Origin: JANYGA01 sp043743145
GTDB lineage: Bacteria > Vulcanimicrobiota > Vulcanimicrobiia > Vulcanimicrobiales > Vulcanimicrobiaceae
Assembly: GCA_043743145.1 (NCBI GenBank)
Contig: JAYTXC010000154.1
Location: 1-9,573 of the forward strand
Reading direction: 5' to 3'
Length of the DNA: 9,573 nucleotides
Made by a program: the position numbers and the translations under genes. The notes beneath the pieces are model-generated. The model had not been told where the DNA came from and searched no databases. It was given only the letters and a program-made list of their open reading frames with translations. This document shows positions 1 to 5,968 of the stretch, piece by piece; the first letter of the stretch is position 1; every line of letters starts with the position of its first letter.

Positions 1-629
1 TTCCCGGCGTAATCGACGGGTTCGCCGCCGAGGGCCGTGATGAGATCTTCGAGCGAGTGGGGGTTCCGCGCCGATTCCCAGCCGTTGACGGATTCGGGAC
101 GGATGATGTGGCAACCGTAGAACGGGGCGACCTTGAGGCCGTTGAGCGGATTGACGACCATTTTGGAGAGTTCGTCGAGACCGATGTCGTCGATGAGCAT
201 CCAAAGCAGATGGCGCACGGAAACCGTGCCCTTGTACGACGCGCCGAATTTTCCGAGAATCCCGTTGGCATGCTCCATGCGGCCATCTTCTTCGAGAAGC
301 TCTTTGTTCGAGGCGCGCATGTGGCCCGTGCACGTCGAGCAGATCGTGATGACGTCGTCGAGACCGAGCGCTTCGGCTTGCGCGTAGGTGCGTGCGTTGA
401 GGACGCGCGCGACGTCGCGATTGAGATCGTTAAGGACGGAGGCACCGCAGCACGATGCCGCGGTAAGCTCCACGAGTTCGATCCCGAGTTTGTCGGCCAG
501 GAGCATCGTCGACGTGAAGAGTTCCGTACACGACTCTTTGGCGACGCAGCCGGGGAAGAACCCATAGCGCTTGGTTTGCGCGGAGTTCGAGCGACGCTTC
601 GGGTTTGTTGGCGCGGTGATCACTGACAT
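1..629 (-). CDS. sdhE: CCG-domain (HdrB-like) subunit of type-E succinate dehydrogenase, 3' part missing
   Basis: The first 209 codons are visible and the 3' end lies beyond base 1. I translated this frame by hand; it begins MSVITAPTNPK. Seen: a complete first CCG cluster motif with C28, C60-C61-G62 and C97-S-T-C100, giving the spacing Cx31CCx35CxxC that defines the CCG (Cys-Cys-Gly) domain of heterodisulfide reductase subunit B. A second CCG motif is starting at F-Y-G-C173-H when the window ends. Family knowledge: next to sdhA and sdhB, such a protein is the SdhE/SdhC subunit of the Sulfolobus/Campylobacter/cyanobacterial type-E enzymes. It replaces the usual haem b membrane anchor and probably passes electrons to quinone. 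No hydrophobic segment is seen in this part. The start is ATG at 629-627, overlapping the sdhB stop as TAATG, which suggests translational coupling. The name must not be confused with the E. coli SdhE flavinylation factor. A true heterodisulfide reductase is less likely given the neighbours. Confidence 0.88.
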   Translation of the reverse strand, partial: MSVITAPTNPKRRSNSAQTKRYGFFPGCVAKESCTELFTSTMLLADKLGIELVELTAASCCGASVLNDLNRDVARVLNARTYAQAEALGLDDVITICSTCTGHMRASNKELLEEDGRMEHANGILGKFGASYKGTVSVRHLLWMLIDDIGLDELSKMVVNPLNGLKVAPFYGCHIIRPESVNGWESARNPHSLEDLITALGGEPVDYAG

Positions 630-1585
630 TAGGAAACCGGAACCTCCATGGATTCGAAAATCGTCCGGATTTCCGAGACCTTCTCGACGGGGTGCATAAA
701 GAGCGGCGGAATCTTGCCCTTCGAGGCGAGCCGAAGACCGAGCGGCATCGTCCGCAATAATCCCTTGATATTGAACTTGCCGATCGTTCCGATGATCACT
801 TCGTTTTCGCCGAGCATGCCCGTCGCTTTGATCGTCTTCGCGACGGTGAGCGCGTGGCGCGGTCCGGCGGCATTTTTGATCCCGGCTTCGATCGAAGCGC
901 GTTTCGTATCGATGATGCGATCGTGCGGATCGACGTGCTTGGGGCAGTACGAACATGCGTAGCAGTGCGCGCACAGCCAGAGATAGTCGTCGCTGATTTG
1001 TGCGAGGCGTTCGTGCTTTTTCGAATCGCGCGTATCTTCGATAAAACGGTACGCATAAGAAATTGCGGCGGGTCCCGCAAACGACGGATCGACGCTGACG
1101 ACGGGACAGAGCGCATAACACGTCGCGCACATCACGCAATTGGCGACGGCGACGAGTTTCTTCATATCCTCGGGTGAGACTAAGCGCTCGCGCGCGTGGT
1201 CTTCATCGCGATCGGCGGGCTGCAGATACGGCTTGAGACGCGAATACTTATCCCAAAACGGATCCATGTGAACGACCATGTCCTTCATGGGTTCGAAATT
1301 GGGCATCGGATCGATTTTTACCGAGCGATCCTCGCGAAGCACGGTCGAGATCGGCGTCTTGCACGCGAGGCCGGTGACGCCATTGATGTTCATCGAACAC
1401 GAACCGCAGATCGCCGAGCGGCACGAGCGTCGGAACGAGATCGAGCCATCGATTTCGCCCTTGGCGTATTCGAGTGCGTCGAGGACGGTGAGCGTCTCGG
1501 GAAACTCCATGTCGATCCGCTCGCGGTGCGGCTCGGTATCGACCGTTTCGTCGTAGCGGAAGAGGTCGAGCGTTATTTTACCCAT
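629..1585 (-). CDS. sdhB: Succinate dehydrogenase/fumarate reductase iron-sulfur subunit
   Basis: 318 aa, cytoplasmic electron-transfer subunit that carries electrons from the flavin of SdhA through three iron-sulfur clusters towards quinone. Seen: an N-terminal plant-type ferredoxin domain (about 1-105) with [2Fe-2S] ligands C55, C60, C63 and C75. A C-terminal alpha-helical ferredoxin domain follows, with C150-VM-C153-AT-C156-YAL-C160-P. The family signature FAGPAAISYAYRFIEDTRD lies at about 169-187. A final motif reads C205-AH-C208-YA-C211-SY-C214-P. Classical SdhB has only three cysteines in this last stretch (C-x5-C-x3-CP, third cluster [3Fe-4S]). The extra C208 suggests a second [4Fe-4S] cluster, as described for Sulfolobus SdhB. 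About 75 residues follow the last motif, so this is longer than the roughly 240-aa E. coli protein. The ATG start lies 3 nt after the sdhA stop. The stop overlaps the start of the CCG subunit, so the three genes form one operon. Confidence 0.96.
   Translation of the reverse strand: MGKITLDLFRYDETVDTEPHRERIDMEFPETLTVLDALEYAKGEIDGSISFRRSCRSAICGSCSMNINGVTGLACKTPISTVLREDRSVKIDPMPNFEPMKDMVVHMDPFWDKYSRLKPYLQPADRDEDHARERLVSPEDMKKLVAVANCVMCATCYALCPVVSVDPSFAGPAAISYAYRFIEDTRDSKKHERLAQISDDYLWLCAHCYACSYCPKHVDPHDRIIDTKRASIEAGIKNAAGPRHALTVAKTIKATGMLGENEVIIGTIGKFNIKGLLRTMPLGLRLASKGKIPPLFMHPVEKVSEIRTIFESMEVPVS
642..647 (-). promoter_or_regulatory. Ribosome binding site of the CCG subunit gene
   Basis: GGAGGT on the minus strand, inside the last codons of sdhB (Glu-Val of MEVPVS), 12 nt before the ATG at 629. 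It is a perfect six-base anti-Shine-Dalgarno match, though the spacing is a little long. It supports the ATG that overlaps the sdhB stop as the real start. Confidence 0.55.
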
Positions 1586-1588
1586 CGA

Positions 1589-3274
1589 CTAATACGATCT
1601 CACTTCGGGTTTGTATTTGGTGTAGGTGACGTTGCGCGAGTAGTCGGCTTCGGGGTCGGCGGTCTGACCCTTGTAATGCATGAGCGTGTGCTTCATCCAA
1701 TTTTCGTCGTCGCGATTGGGGAAGTCGGTGCGCGATTGCGCGCCACGTGATTCCGTGCGATTGAGGGCGCCGAAAGCGATCGGTTGCGCGACATCCATCA
1801 GGAATTCGGTTTCGAGCAAACCGACGAGATCGGTATTGAAGGTTTTGGACTTATCCATCACCGTCATCGAAGCAGCCGCTTCGCGCGCCTGACGCAGGCC
1901 GTCCGTAGCCGTCGTCAGCTCGGCATCATTGCGGAAGATGAAGACGTTATCGCTCATGAGATTGTTGATCTGCTTGCGTACGGCCGAATGGCGTTCGCCG
2001 CCGGTGCGCGCGAGGATCGCGGCGATCCGGTCTTTTTCGCTCGCCAGCGTCTTCTCACTCGACCGAACGTTGCCGACGCTCTTGATGTATTGCACGGCGT
2101 GCTTCGCGCTCCGGGCGCCGAAGACGATCGTTTCGAGCAGCGAGTTGCCGCCGAGACGATTCGCTCCGTGGACGCTCACGCACGCGACTTCGCCCGCCGC
2201 GTACACGCCGGGGATTCGCGTCGCGCCGAACTTATCAGTCTCGATGCCGCCCATCGCGTAATGCATGCCGGGCAGAATCGGGATCGGCGTGTCGATTGCG
2301 TCTTTGCCTGTCGCGTCGAGCGCGAGTTCGCGAATCTGCGGGAGACGTTCGAGAATTTTTTCGCGACCGAGGTGACGCAGGTCGAGCAAGACGCAGCCGT
2401 CGATGCCGCGGCCTTCCGTAATTTCCGTCCATTCCGCACGCGAGACGACGTCGCGCGAAGCGAGTTCGCCCTTATTCGGCGCGTACTTGAACATGAAGCG
2501 CTCGCCCTCACTATTGAGGAGGTATGCGCCTTCGCCACGCGCCGCTTCTGAGAGCAGCACGCCATTTTCCTTCAGGCTCGTCGGATGGAATTGGACGAAC
2601 TCCATATCCATGAGCGGAATGCCGGCGCGATAGGCGATCGCCATGCCGTCGCCCGTCGAGGCGTAGCCGTTGGTCGTCTTTGCGTAGACGCGGCCGAGGC
2701 CGCCCGTCGCAAAAATCGTCGCCTTCGCGGTGACGAGTTCGAGTTCGCCCGAACGCATGTTGTACGCGACGACGCCCGTGCCGATGCCGTCTTCGACGCA
2801 GAGTGCGGTCGCGAAATACTCTTCGTAGACCTTGACGTTGAAGCGCTCGAGTTGCTCCCACAGTGTGTGGAGGATGACGAGCCCGGTGACGTCGGCGCTG
2901 TAGCAGGTGCGCGGCGAGCCGGCGCCTCCGAAGGGGCGTTGCGCGATCCGGCCGTCGGGAAGACGCGAGAAGATGCAGCCCCGGTGTTCGAGCCAGACGA
3001 TCTGGCGCGGTGCGTCTTCGGCCATGGCCTCGATCGAATCCTGATCGCCAAGATAGTCGGAGCCCTTCACGCAATCGAAAGCGTGGTTTTCCGGGGAGTC
3101 GTCTTCACGATTTCCGAGCGCAGCATTGATGCCGCCTTGCGCGGCACCCGAGTGGCTGCGCACCGGGTGCATTTTCGAAACGATTGCGACGTCGGCTCCA
3201 GCTTCCGCAGCTTCCACCGCGGCGCGCATTCCTGCGAGCCCACCCCCGACGACGACAACATCGTGTTTAATCAA
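1589..3274 (-). CDS. sdhA: Succinate dehydrogenase/fumarate reductase flavoprotein subunit
   Basis: 561 aa. Oxidises succinate to fumarate (TCA cycle) and passes electrons to SdhB. Seen: the Rossmann FAD loop GGGLAG at 10-15 right at the N-terminus. R39-S40-H41 precedes GAAQGG, with H41 in the place of the histidine that binds FAD covalently. Active-site positions by motif are H230-P-T, R246-G-E248-G, the catalytic Arg R279 in RDVVSRA, H338-Y in MHYAMGG, and R373 in HGANRLGGNSLLE. The C-terminal helical domain is present. There is no Tat signal, so it differs from the periplasmic MfrA enzymes and should act in the cytoplasm. The start codon is TTG at 3274-3272. An in-frame TAG lies two codons upstream and the FAD-binding strand begins at residue 5, so no other start is credible. 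It is the first gene of the operon, with sdhB 3 nt downstream. Confidence 0.97.
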   Translation of the reverse strand: MIKHDVVVVGGGLAGMRAAVEAAEAGADVAIVSKMHPVRSHSGAAQGGINAALGNREDDSPENHAFDCVKGSDYLGDQDSIEAMAEDAPRQIVWLEHRGCIFSRLPDGRIAQRPFGGAGSPRTCYSADVTGLVILHTLWEQLERFNVKVYEEYFATALCVEDGIGTGVVAYNMRSGELELVTAKATIFATGGLGRVYAKTTNGYASTGDGMAIAYRAGIPLMDMEFVQFHPTSLKENGVLLSEAARGEGAYLLNSEGERFMFKYAPNKGELASRDVVSRAEWTEITEGRGIDGCVLLDLRHLGREKILERLPQIRELALDATGKDAIDTPIPILPGMHYAMGGIETDKFGATRIPGVYAAGEVACVSVHGANRLGGNSLLETIVFGARSAKHAVQYIKSVGNVRSSEKTLASEKDRIAAILARTGGERHSAVRKQINNLMSDNVFIFRNDAELTTATDGLRQAREAAASMTVMDKSKTFNTDLVGLLETEFLMDVAQPIAFGALNRTESRGAQSRTDFPNRDDENWMKHTLMHYKGQTADPEADYSRNVTYTKYKPEVRSY

Positions 3275-3283
3275 GCCCTACGT

Positions 3284-3288
3284 CCCTC
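3284..3288 (-). promoter_or_regulatory. Ribosome binding site of sdhA
   Basis: GAGGG on the minus strand, 9 nt before the TTG start of sdhA. It is the only good Shine-Dalgarno match in the leader and supports initiation at this non-ATG codon. Confidence 0.55.
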
Positions 3289-3325
3289 AAATTGGAAAAA
3301 AAACGGCATGAAACTTCTTTTCGTA

Positions 3326-3353
3326 GTTATATCGCAACCGTGGCGCCGACCAA
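3326..3353 (-). promoter_or_regulatory. Candidate sigma-70-type promoter of the sdhA-sdhB-CCG operon
   Basis: On the minus strand, TATAAC (3331-3326) is a five-of-six match to the -10 consensus. TTGGTC (3353-3348) is a weak -35 (TTG conserved) at 16-nt spacing. Transcription would begin near 3319, leaving a leader of about 45 nt with a run of eight T (3303-3296) upstream of the Shine-Dalgarno site. It lies in the only intergenic gap before the operon. The -10 is reasonable and the -35 is poor, so this is tentative. Confidence 0.35.
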
Positions 3354-3376
3354 AGGACCTTCGTCGGATCTTTGGT
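3349..3376. repeat. Inverted repeat between the M13 peptidase stop and the sdh promoter
   Basis: ACCAAAG (3349-3355) and CTTTGGT (3370-3376) form a perfect 7-bp inverted repeat with a 14-nt spacer. It starts 1 nt after the peptidase stop codon. No T tract follows directly on the minus strand, so it is not a canonical intrinsic terminator. It overlaps the candidate -35 of the sdh operon, so it could be a weak 3' mRNA stabiliser, an operator, or chance. Confidence 0.35.
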
Positions 3377-3377
3377 G

Positions 3378-5405
3378 CTACCAGACCGCGCAGCGCTTCG
3401 CGGGTGCGCGGTACATCGCGTCGCCGGGTTTGACCGAGAAGGCCGCGTAGAACGCCTCTTCATTCGCGAGCGTGGCGTTGACGCGGTACAGGCTTACGGG
3501 ATGAGGATCGCCGAGCACTTGCGCGCGCATGGCTTGCGGACGCGTCTTGTCGCGCCACACCTGCGCCCAGTTGAGGAAGAAGCGCTGGTCGGTCGTGAAG
3601 CCGGCGTCGGGCGCCCCCGATGTGTCTTTCGCGGCGGTTCGTAAGGCATGGTAGGCGATCGTCGTGCCACCGATATCGGCAGCAGCCTCGCCCGCATCGA
3701 GTTTGCCATTGAGGTGCAGGCCCAAGCTCGGGACGACGAACGCATCGGCCTGTGCGACGATGCAGCCGACGCGCGCGTGGAATTTCGCCGAATCGGCCTT
3801 CGTCACGATGGCGTGCAGATTGCCGTCGCCGTCGAACTGGCTGCCCTCATCGTCGAATCCATGCGTGAGCTCGTGGCCGATGACGGCCCCGATGCCACCG
3901 AAATTCGTCGCGTCGTCGGCGGTCGCATCGAAGAACGGTGCCTCGAGGATGCCCGCCGGGACGACGATCTCGTTCATCGAGGGGTTGTAGTACGCGTTGA
4001 CCGTCTGCGGCGTGAGGCCCCACTCCGAACGATCGACGGGCTTGCCGACCTTTGCGATCTGGCGCGTCATTTCGAGGCGATCGCTTGCGAGAACGTTGCG
4101 TAAAAGGTCCGTGCGTGAGACCGCGAGGGTGGCGTACGAGCGCGGCTTATCGGGATAGCCGACTTTCGCCGTGCTCAACTTCGCGAGTTTCGCAAGCGCG
4201 GCGGCGCGGGTTTGCGGGCCCATCCATGCCACGTGCTTGATCTCGTCGCGCAATGCCGTTTTGACGGCGACGATCTCGGCGATCGCGCGCGCCTTCGCAG
4301 CTGGCGGGAAGTACTTGGCAACGTAGACGTTACCGAGTGCGAACCCAAGTGTTTGATCGACGAGTCGAGCGCACTGTCGGTTGCGCGGCGTCCGTACGGG
4401 CTGGCCCGAAAATTCTTTATTGAACGCAAACGCGACGTCGCGGAACGCTTTCGGCAACGCGACGATGTGCGTGGAAATTTGGTGCCAGCGCAGATACGTC
4501 TTCCACGTCGCGAGCGGTATCGTTGCGACGAGGTTATCGAAGCCGGCAAAGAATTCGGGTTGACCGACGTCGATTCGCGCGAACGCGGTCGTCGGTACGC
4601 CGGACTGCACGAAGAGTGTGTTCCAGTCGATATGTGGCGCGAGCGCGCTCACGCGAGCGATCGGCATCGGGTGGTAGTTCGCAATCGGATCGCGCAGCGC
4701 ATCCGGCGTGCGTGAAATGCGGGCGAGGCGCGTTTCGAAGGCAAGAATGGACGCGGCGGATGCCGCGGGATCGCCCTCACCGAGGAGTGCGAACGTCTCT
4801 TTGAGTTCGCGCACGAAGGCCACGCGAATCGTTTTCGAGCGCGGTGCATTCGAGAGATAGTAATCGCGTGTCGGGAGGCTCAAGCCGCCTTGCCCGAGAC
4901 CGACGATGACGCGCCGCGCATCGGCGGGATCTTGTTCGGATGAGAACCCGAAATCGGCATCGCTGCCGGTAAAACTTGCCCGCGCGAACAGTTTCGTGAG
5001 GTCGTGCGTCGAGCCGGCGCTCGCGATCTCACGAAACGCCGGTGCGAGTGCGCCGACTCCCGCGAGCTCGACGCCCGCAAGGTCCATGCACGCGCCGTAC
5101 ATATCACCGATCTTGCGCGCTTCGGTCCCGATCGCGGCATCCGCCACGTCTGGCGATTCCAGAATCGCGATCAGCCGCGCCTCATTTGTTTTCTGAATTT
5201 CGTCGAAGGCGCCCCAGCTGGTGCGATCGGCGGGAATGCCGTTACGCGAGAGCCAGCCACCGACGGCGTACCGATAGAAATCGGCCGCGGGAGCGACGGT
5301 ACGGTCGATGTTGGCGCCTGCGACGTCCGACGCCCTAGCCGGACCAGCCAACGTGCCGATCAGACTCAAGATCGTAAGACAGGAGGCGAATGGTCGAAAT
5401 ATCAT
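3378..5405 (-). CDS. Secreted M13 family zinc metallopeptidase (PepO/neprilysin-like)
   Basis: 675 aa from the chosen ATG, the usual length for bacterial M13 peptidases. Seen: a signal peptide at 1-25 (MIFRPF, then a hydrophobic core SCLTILSLIGTLAG, then PARA before SDVAG), predicting export. The M13 N-terminal domain includes the typical DFYRYAVGGWL (about 42-52). The substrate-binding segment NAYYNPSMNEIVVPAG follows (about 470-485). The zinc site is H511-E-L-T-H515, followed by GFDDEGSQFD. The third ligand is E573 in GEAAADIGG, and the C-terminus is CAVW, resembling the CxVW end of the family. It should cleave oligopeptides outside the cytoplasm; the substrate is unknown. The start is ATG 5405-5403, whose ATGA overlaps the stop of the upstream frame. 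A TTG at 5462 would extend it by 19 residues but would bury the signal peptide. No Shine-Dalgarno site precedes the ATG, which fits translational coupling. TAG stop at 3380-3378. Confidence 0.93.
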   Translation of the reverse strand: MIFRPFASCLTILSLIGTLAGPARASDVAGANIDRTVAPAADFYRYAVGGWLSRNGIPADRTSWGAFDEIQKTNEARLIAILESPDVADAAIGTEARKIGDMYGACMDLAGVELAGVGALAPAFREIASAGSTHDLTKLFARASFTGSDADFGFSSEQDPADARRVIVGLGQGGLSLPTRDYYLSNAPRSKTIRVAFVRELKETFALLGEGDPAASAASILAFETRLARISRTPDALRDPIANYHPMPIARVSALAPHIDWNTLFVQSGVPTTAFARIDVGQPEFFAGFDNLVATIPLATWKTYLRWHQISTHIVALPKAFRDVAFAFNKEFSGQPVRTPRNRQCARLVDQTLGFALGNVYVAKYFPPAAKARAIAEIVAVKTALRDEIKHVAWMGPQTRAAALAKLAKLSTAKVGYPDKPRSYATLAVSRTDLLRNVLASDRLEMTRQIAKVGKPVDRSEWGLTPQTVNAYYNPSMNEIVVPAGILEAPFFDATADDATNFGGIGAVIGHELTHGFDDEGSQFDGDGNLHAIVTKADSAKFHARVGCIVAQADAFVVPSLGLHLNGKLDAGEAAADIGGTTIAYHALRTAAKDTSGAPDAGFTTDQRFFLNWAQVWRDKTRPQAMRAQVLGDPHPVSLYRVNATLANEEAFYAAFSVKPGDAMYRAPAKRCAVW

Positions 5406-5968
5406 TTGCAGCACGGCATGTAAACTCGCCGTCCACGTGATGAATTCCCACCGTCGGGGCAACCGCGATACGCGGGAAGAGCGCCTGCCTGCGACACCAA
5501 CGCGAGCGACACGGCTTGATCGCGATCGAGGCGCCCGCCATCCGCGAGCAGCGCGTGGAGCATCTCGTCCCCGAGCGTTTTCCGCTTCGTTGGTTCCGCG
5601 CTTTTGGCAAGAACGCGGAACGGATTGAGGATGTGTTCGCAGGCGTTGAAGATCAACAGCGTCTTGCGTTCGCGAAGCGCGTAAGCGCGCTTTGCGACGA
5701 CGTCGTCGCCTTCGGGGAACGCGATGCCGAGCGTGATCGAGACGGTTTCCGCTTCCGCGCGCGAGGTCGTTGCGTACTCGCAGAGCCAGACGCCGCCCGG
5801 AAAGGCCGCGAGCAAGGCCGTGGCGCCCTCGACCGCGATCCGCACGATCGTCTCGAGCGCGTCGTCCTCATCGAGATCCGGCCGGGAAAGGGGCGACAGC
5901 GTGGCCCCGGAATCTTCGACGCGATTCCAGCGCCCGAGGTCAATACCACCGTGAGTTCGTTCGTCCAT
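5402..5968 (-). CDS. Unrecognised frame resembling a degenerate LuxR/AfsR-type regulator ATPase domain
   Basis: 188 aa from ATG 5968. I do not know its function. Seen: AAFPGGVWLCEYA (54-66), RKTLLIFNACEHIL (101-114) and RVLAKSAEP (118-126). These follow the order of the predicted ATPase domain in LuxR/AfsR/adenylate-cyclase-type regulators, where the usual forms are FPxGVWFVxLA, LLVLDNCEHLL and RVLATSREP. The P-loop expected before FPGGVW is absent (DDALETI stands there). The Walker B aspartate is Asn (IFNACEH), and about 20 residues are missing between NACEHIL and RVLA. It may therefore be a pseudo-ATPase or a decayed gene fragment. Support for coding: the TGA stop overlaps the peptidase ATG as ATGA, and the opposite-strand translation is low-complexity Arg/Asp-rich. 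Against it: there is no Shine-Dalgarno site before ATG 5968, which lies 18 nt inside divergent dnaE. The true start is uncertain. Confidence 0.5.
   Translation of the reverse strand: MDERTHGGIDLGRWNRVEDSGATLSPLSRPDLDEDDALETIVRIAVEGATALLAAFPGGVWLCEYATTSRAEAETVSITLGIAFPEGDDVVAKRAYALRERKTLLIFNACEHILNPFRVLAKSAEPTKRKTLGDEMLHALLADGGRLDRDQAVSLALVSQAGALPAYRGCPDGGNSSRGRRVYMPCCK
5936..5940 (+). promoter_or_regulatory. Ribosome binding site of dnaE
   Basis: GAGGT, 10 nt before the GTG at 5951. It supports GTG as the start in a frame that stays open for several hundred bases upstream. No convincing promoter was recognised further upstream, where the sequence is occupied by the opposite-strand frame. Confidence 0.5.

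Noticed and set aside
57..626. Plus-strand open frame of 189 codons opposite the CCG subunit gene
   Set aside because: Arg/Asp/Glu-rich shadow translation without motifs. The minus strand carries the exact CCG cysteine motif.
3296..3376. Intrinsic terminator formed by the 3349-3376 hairpin and the T8 run at 3303-3296
   Set aside because: The T run is about 45 nt away from the hairpin, and the sequence directly before it (GAAA..TTTC) makes only a weak stem without G-C pairs.
5406..5462. Longer M13 peptidase starting at TTG 5462
   Set aside because: It would put 19 residues (MPRRWEF...) ahead of a clean signal peptide. The ATG at 5405 also has the ATGA overlap with the upstream gene.
5470..5950. 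Upstream extension of the dnaE reading frame
   Set aside because: The frame is open for several hundred bases before GTG 5951, but the residues are Arg/Asp-rich. DnaE homologues start at FVHLHVHSEYS, and GAGGT lies 10 nt before the GTG.
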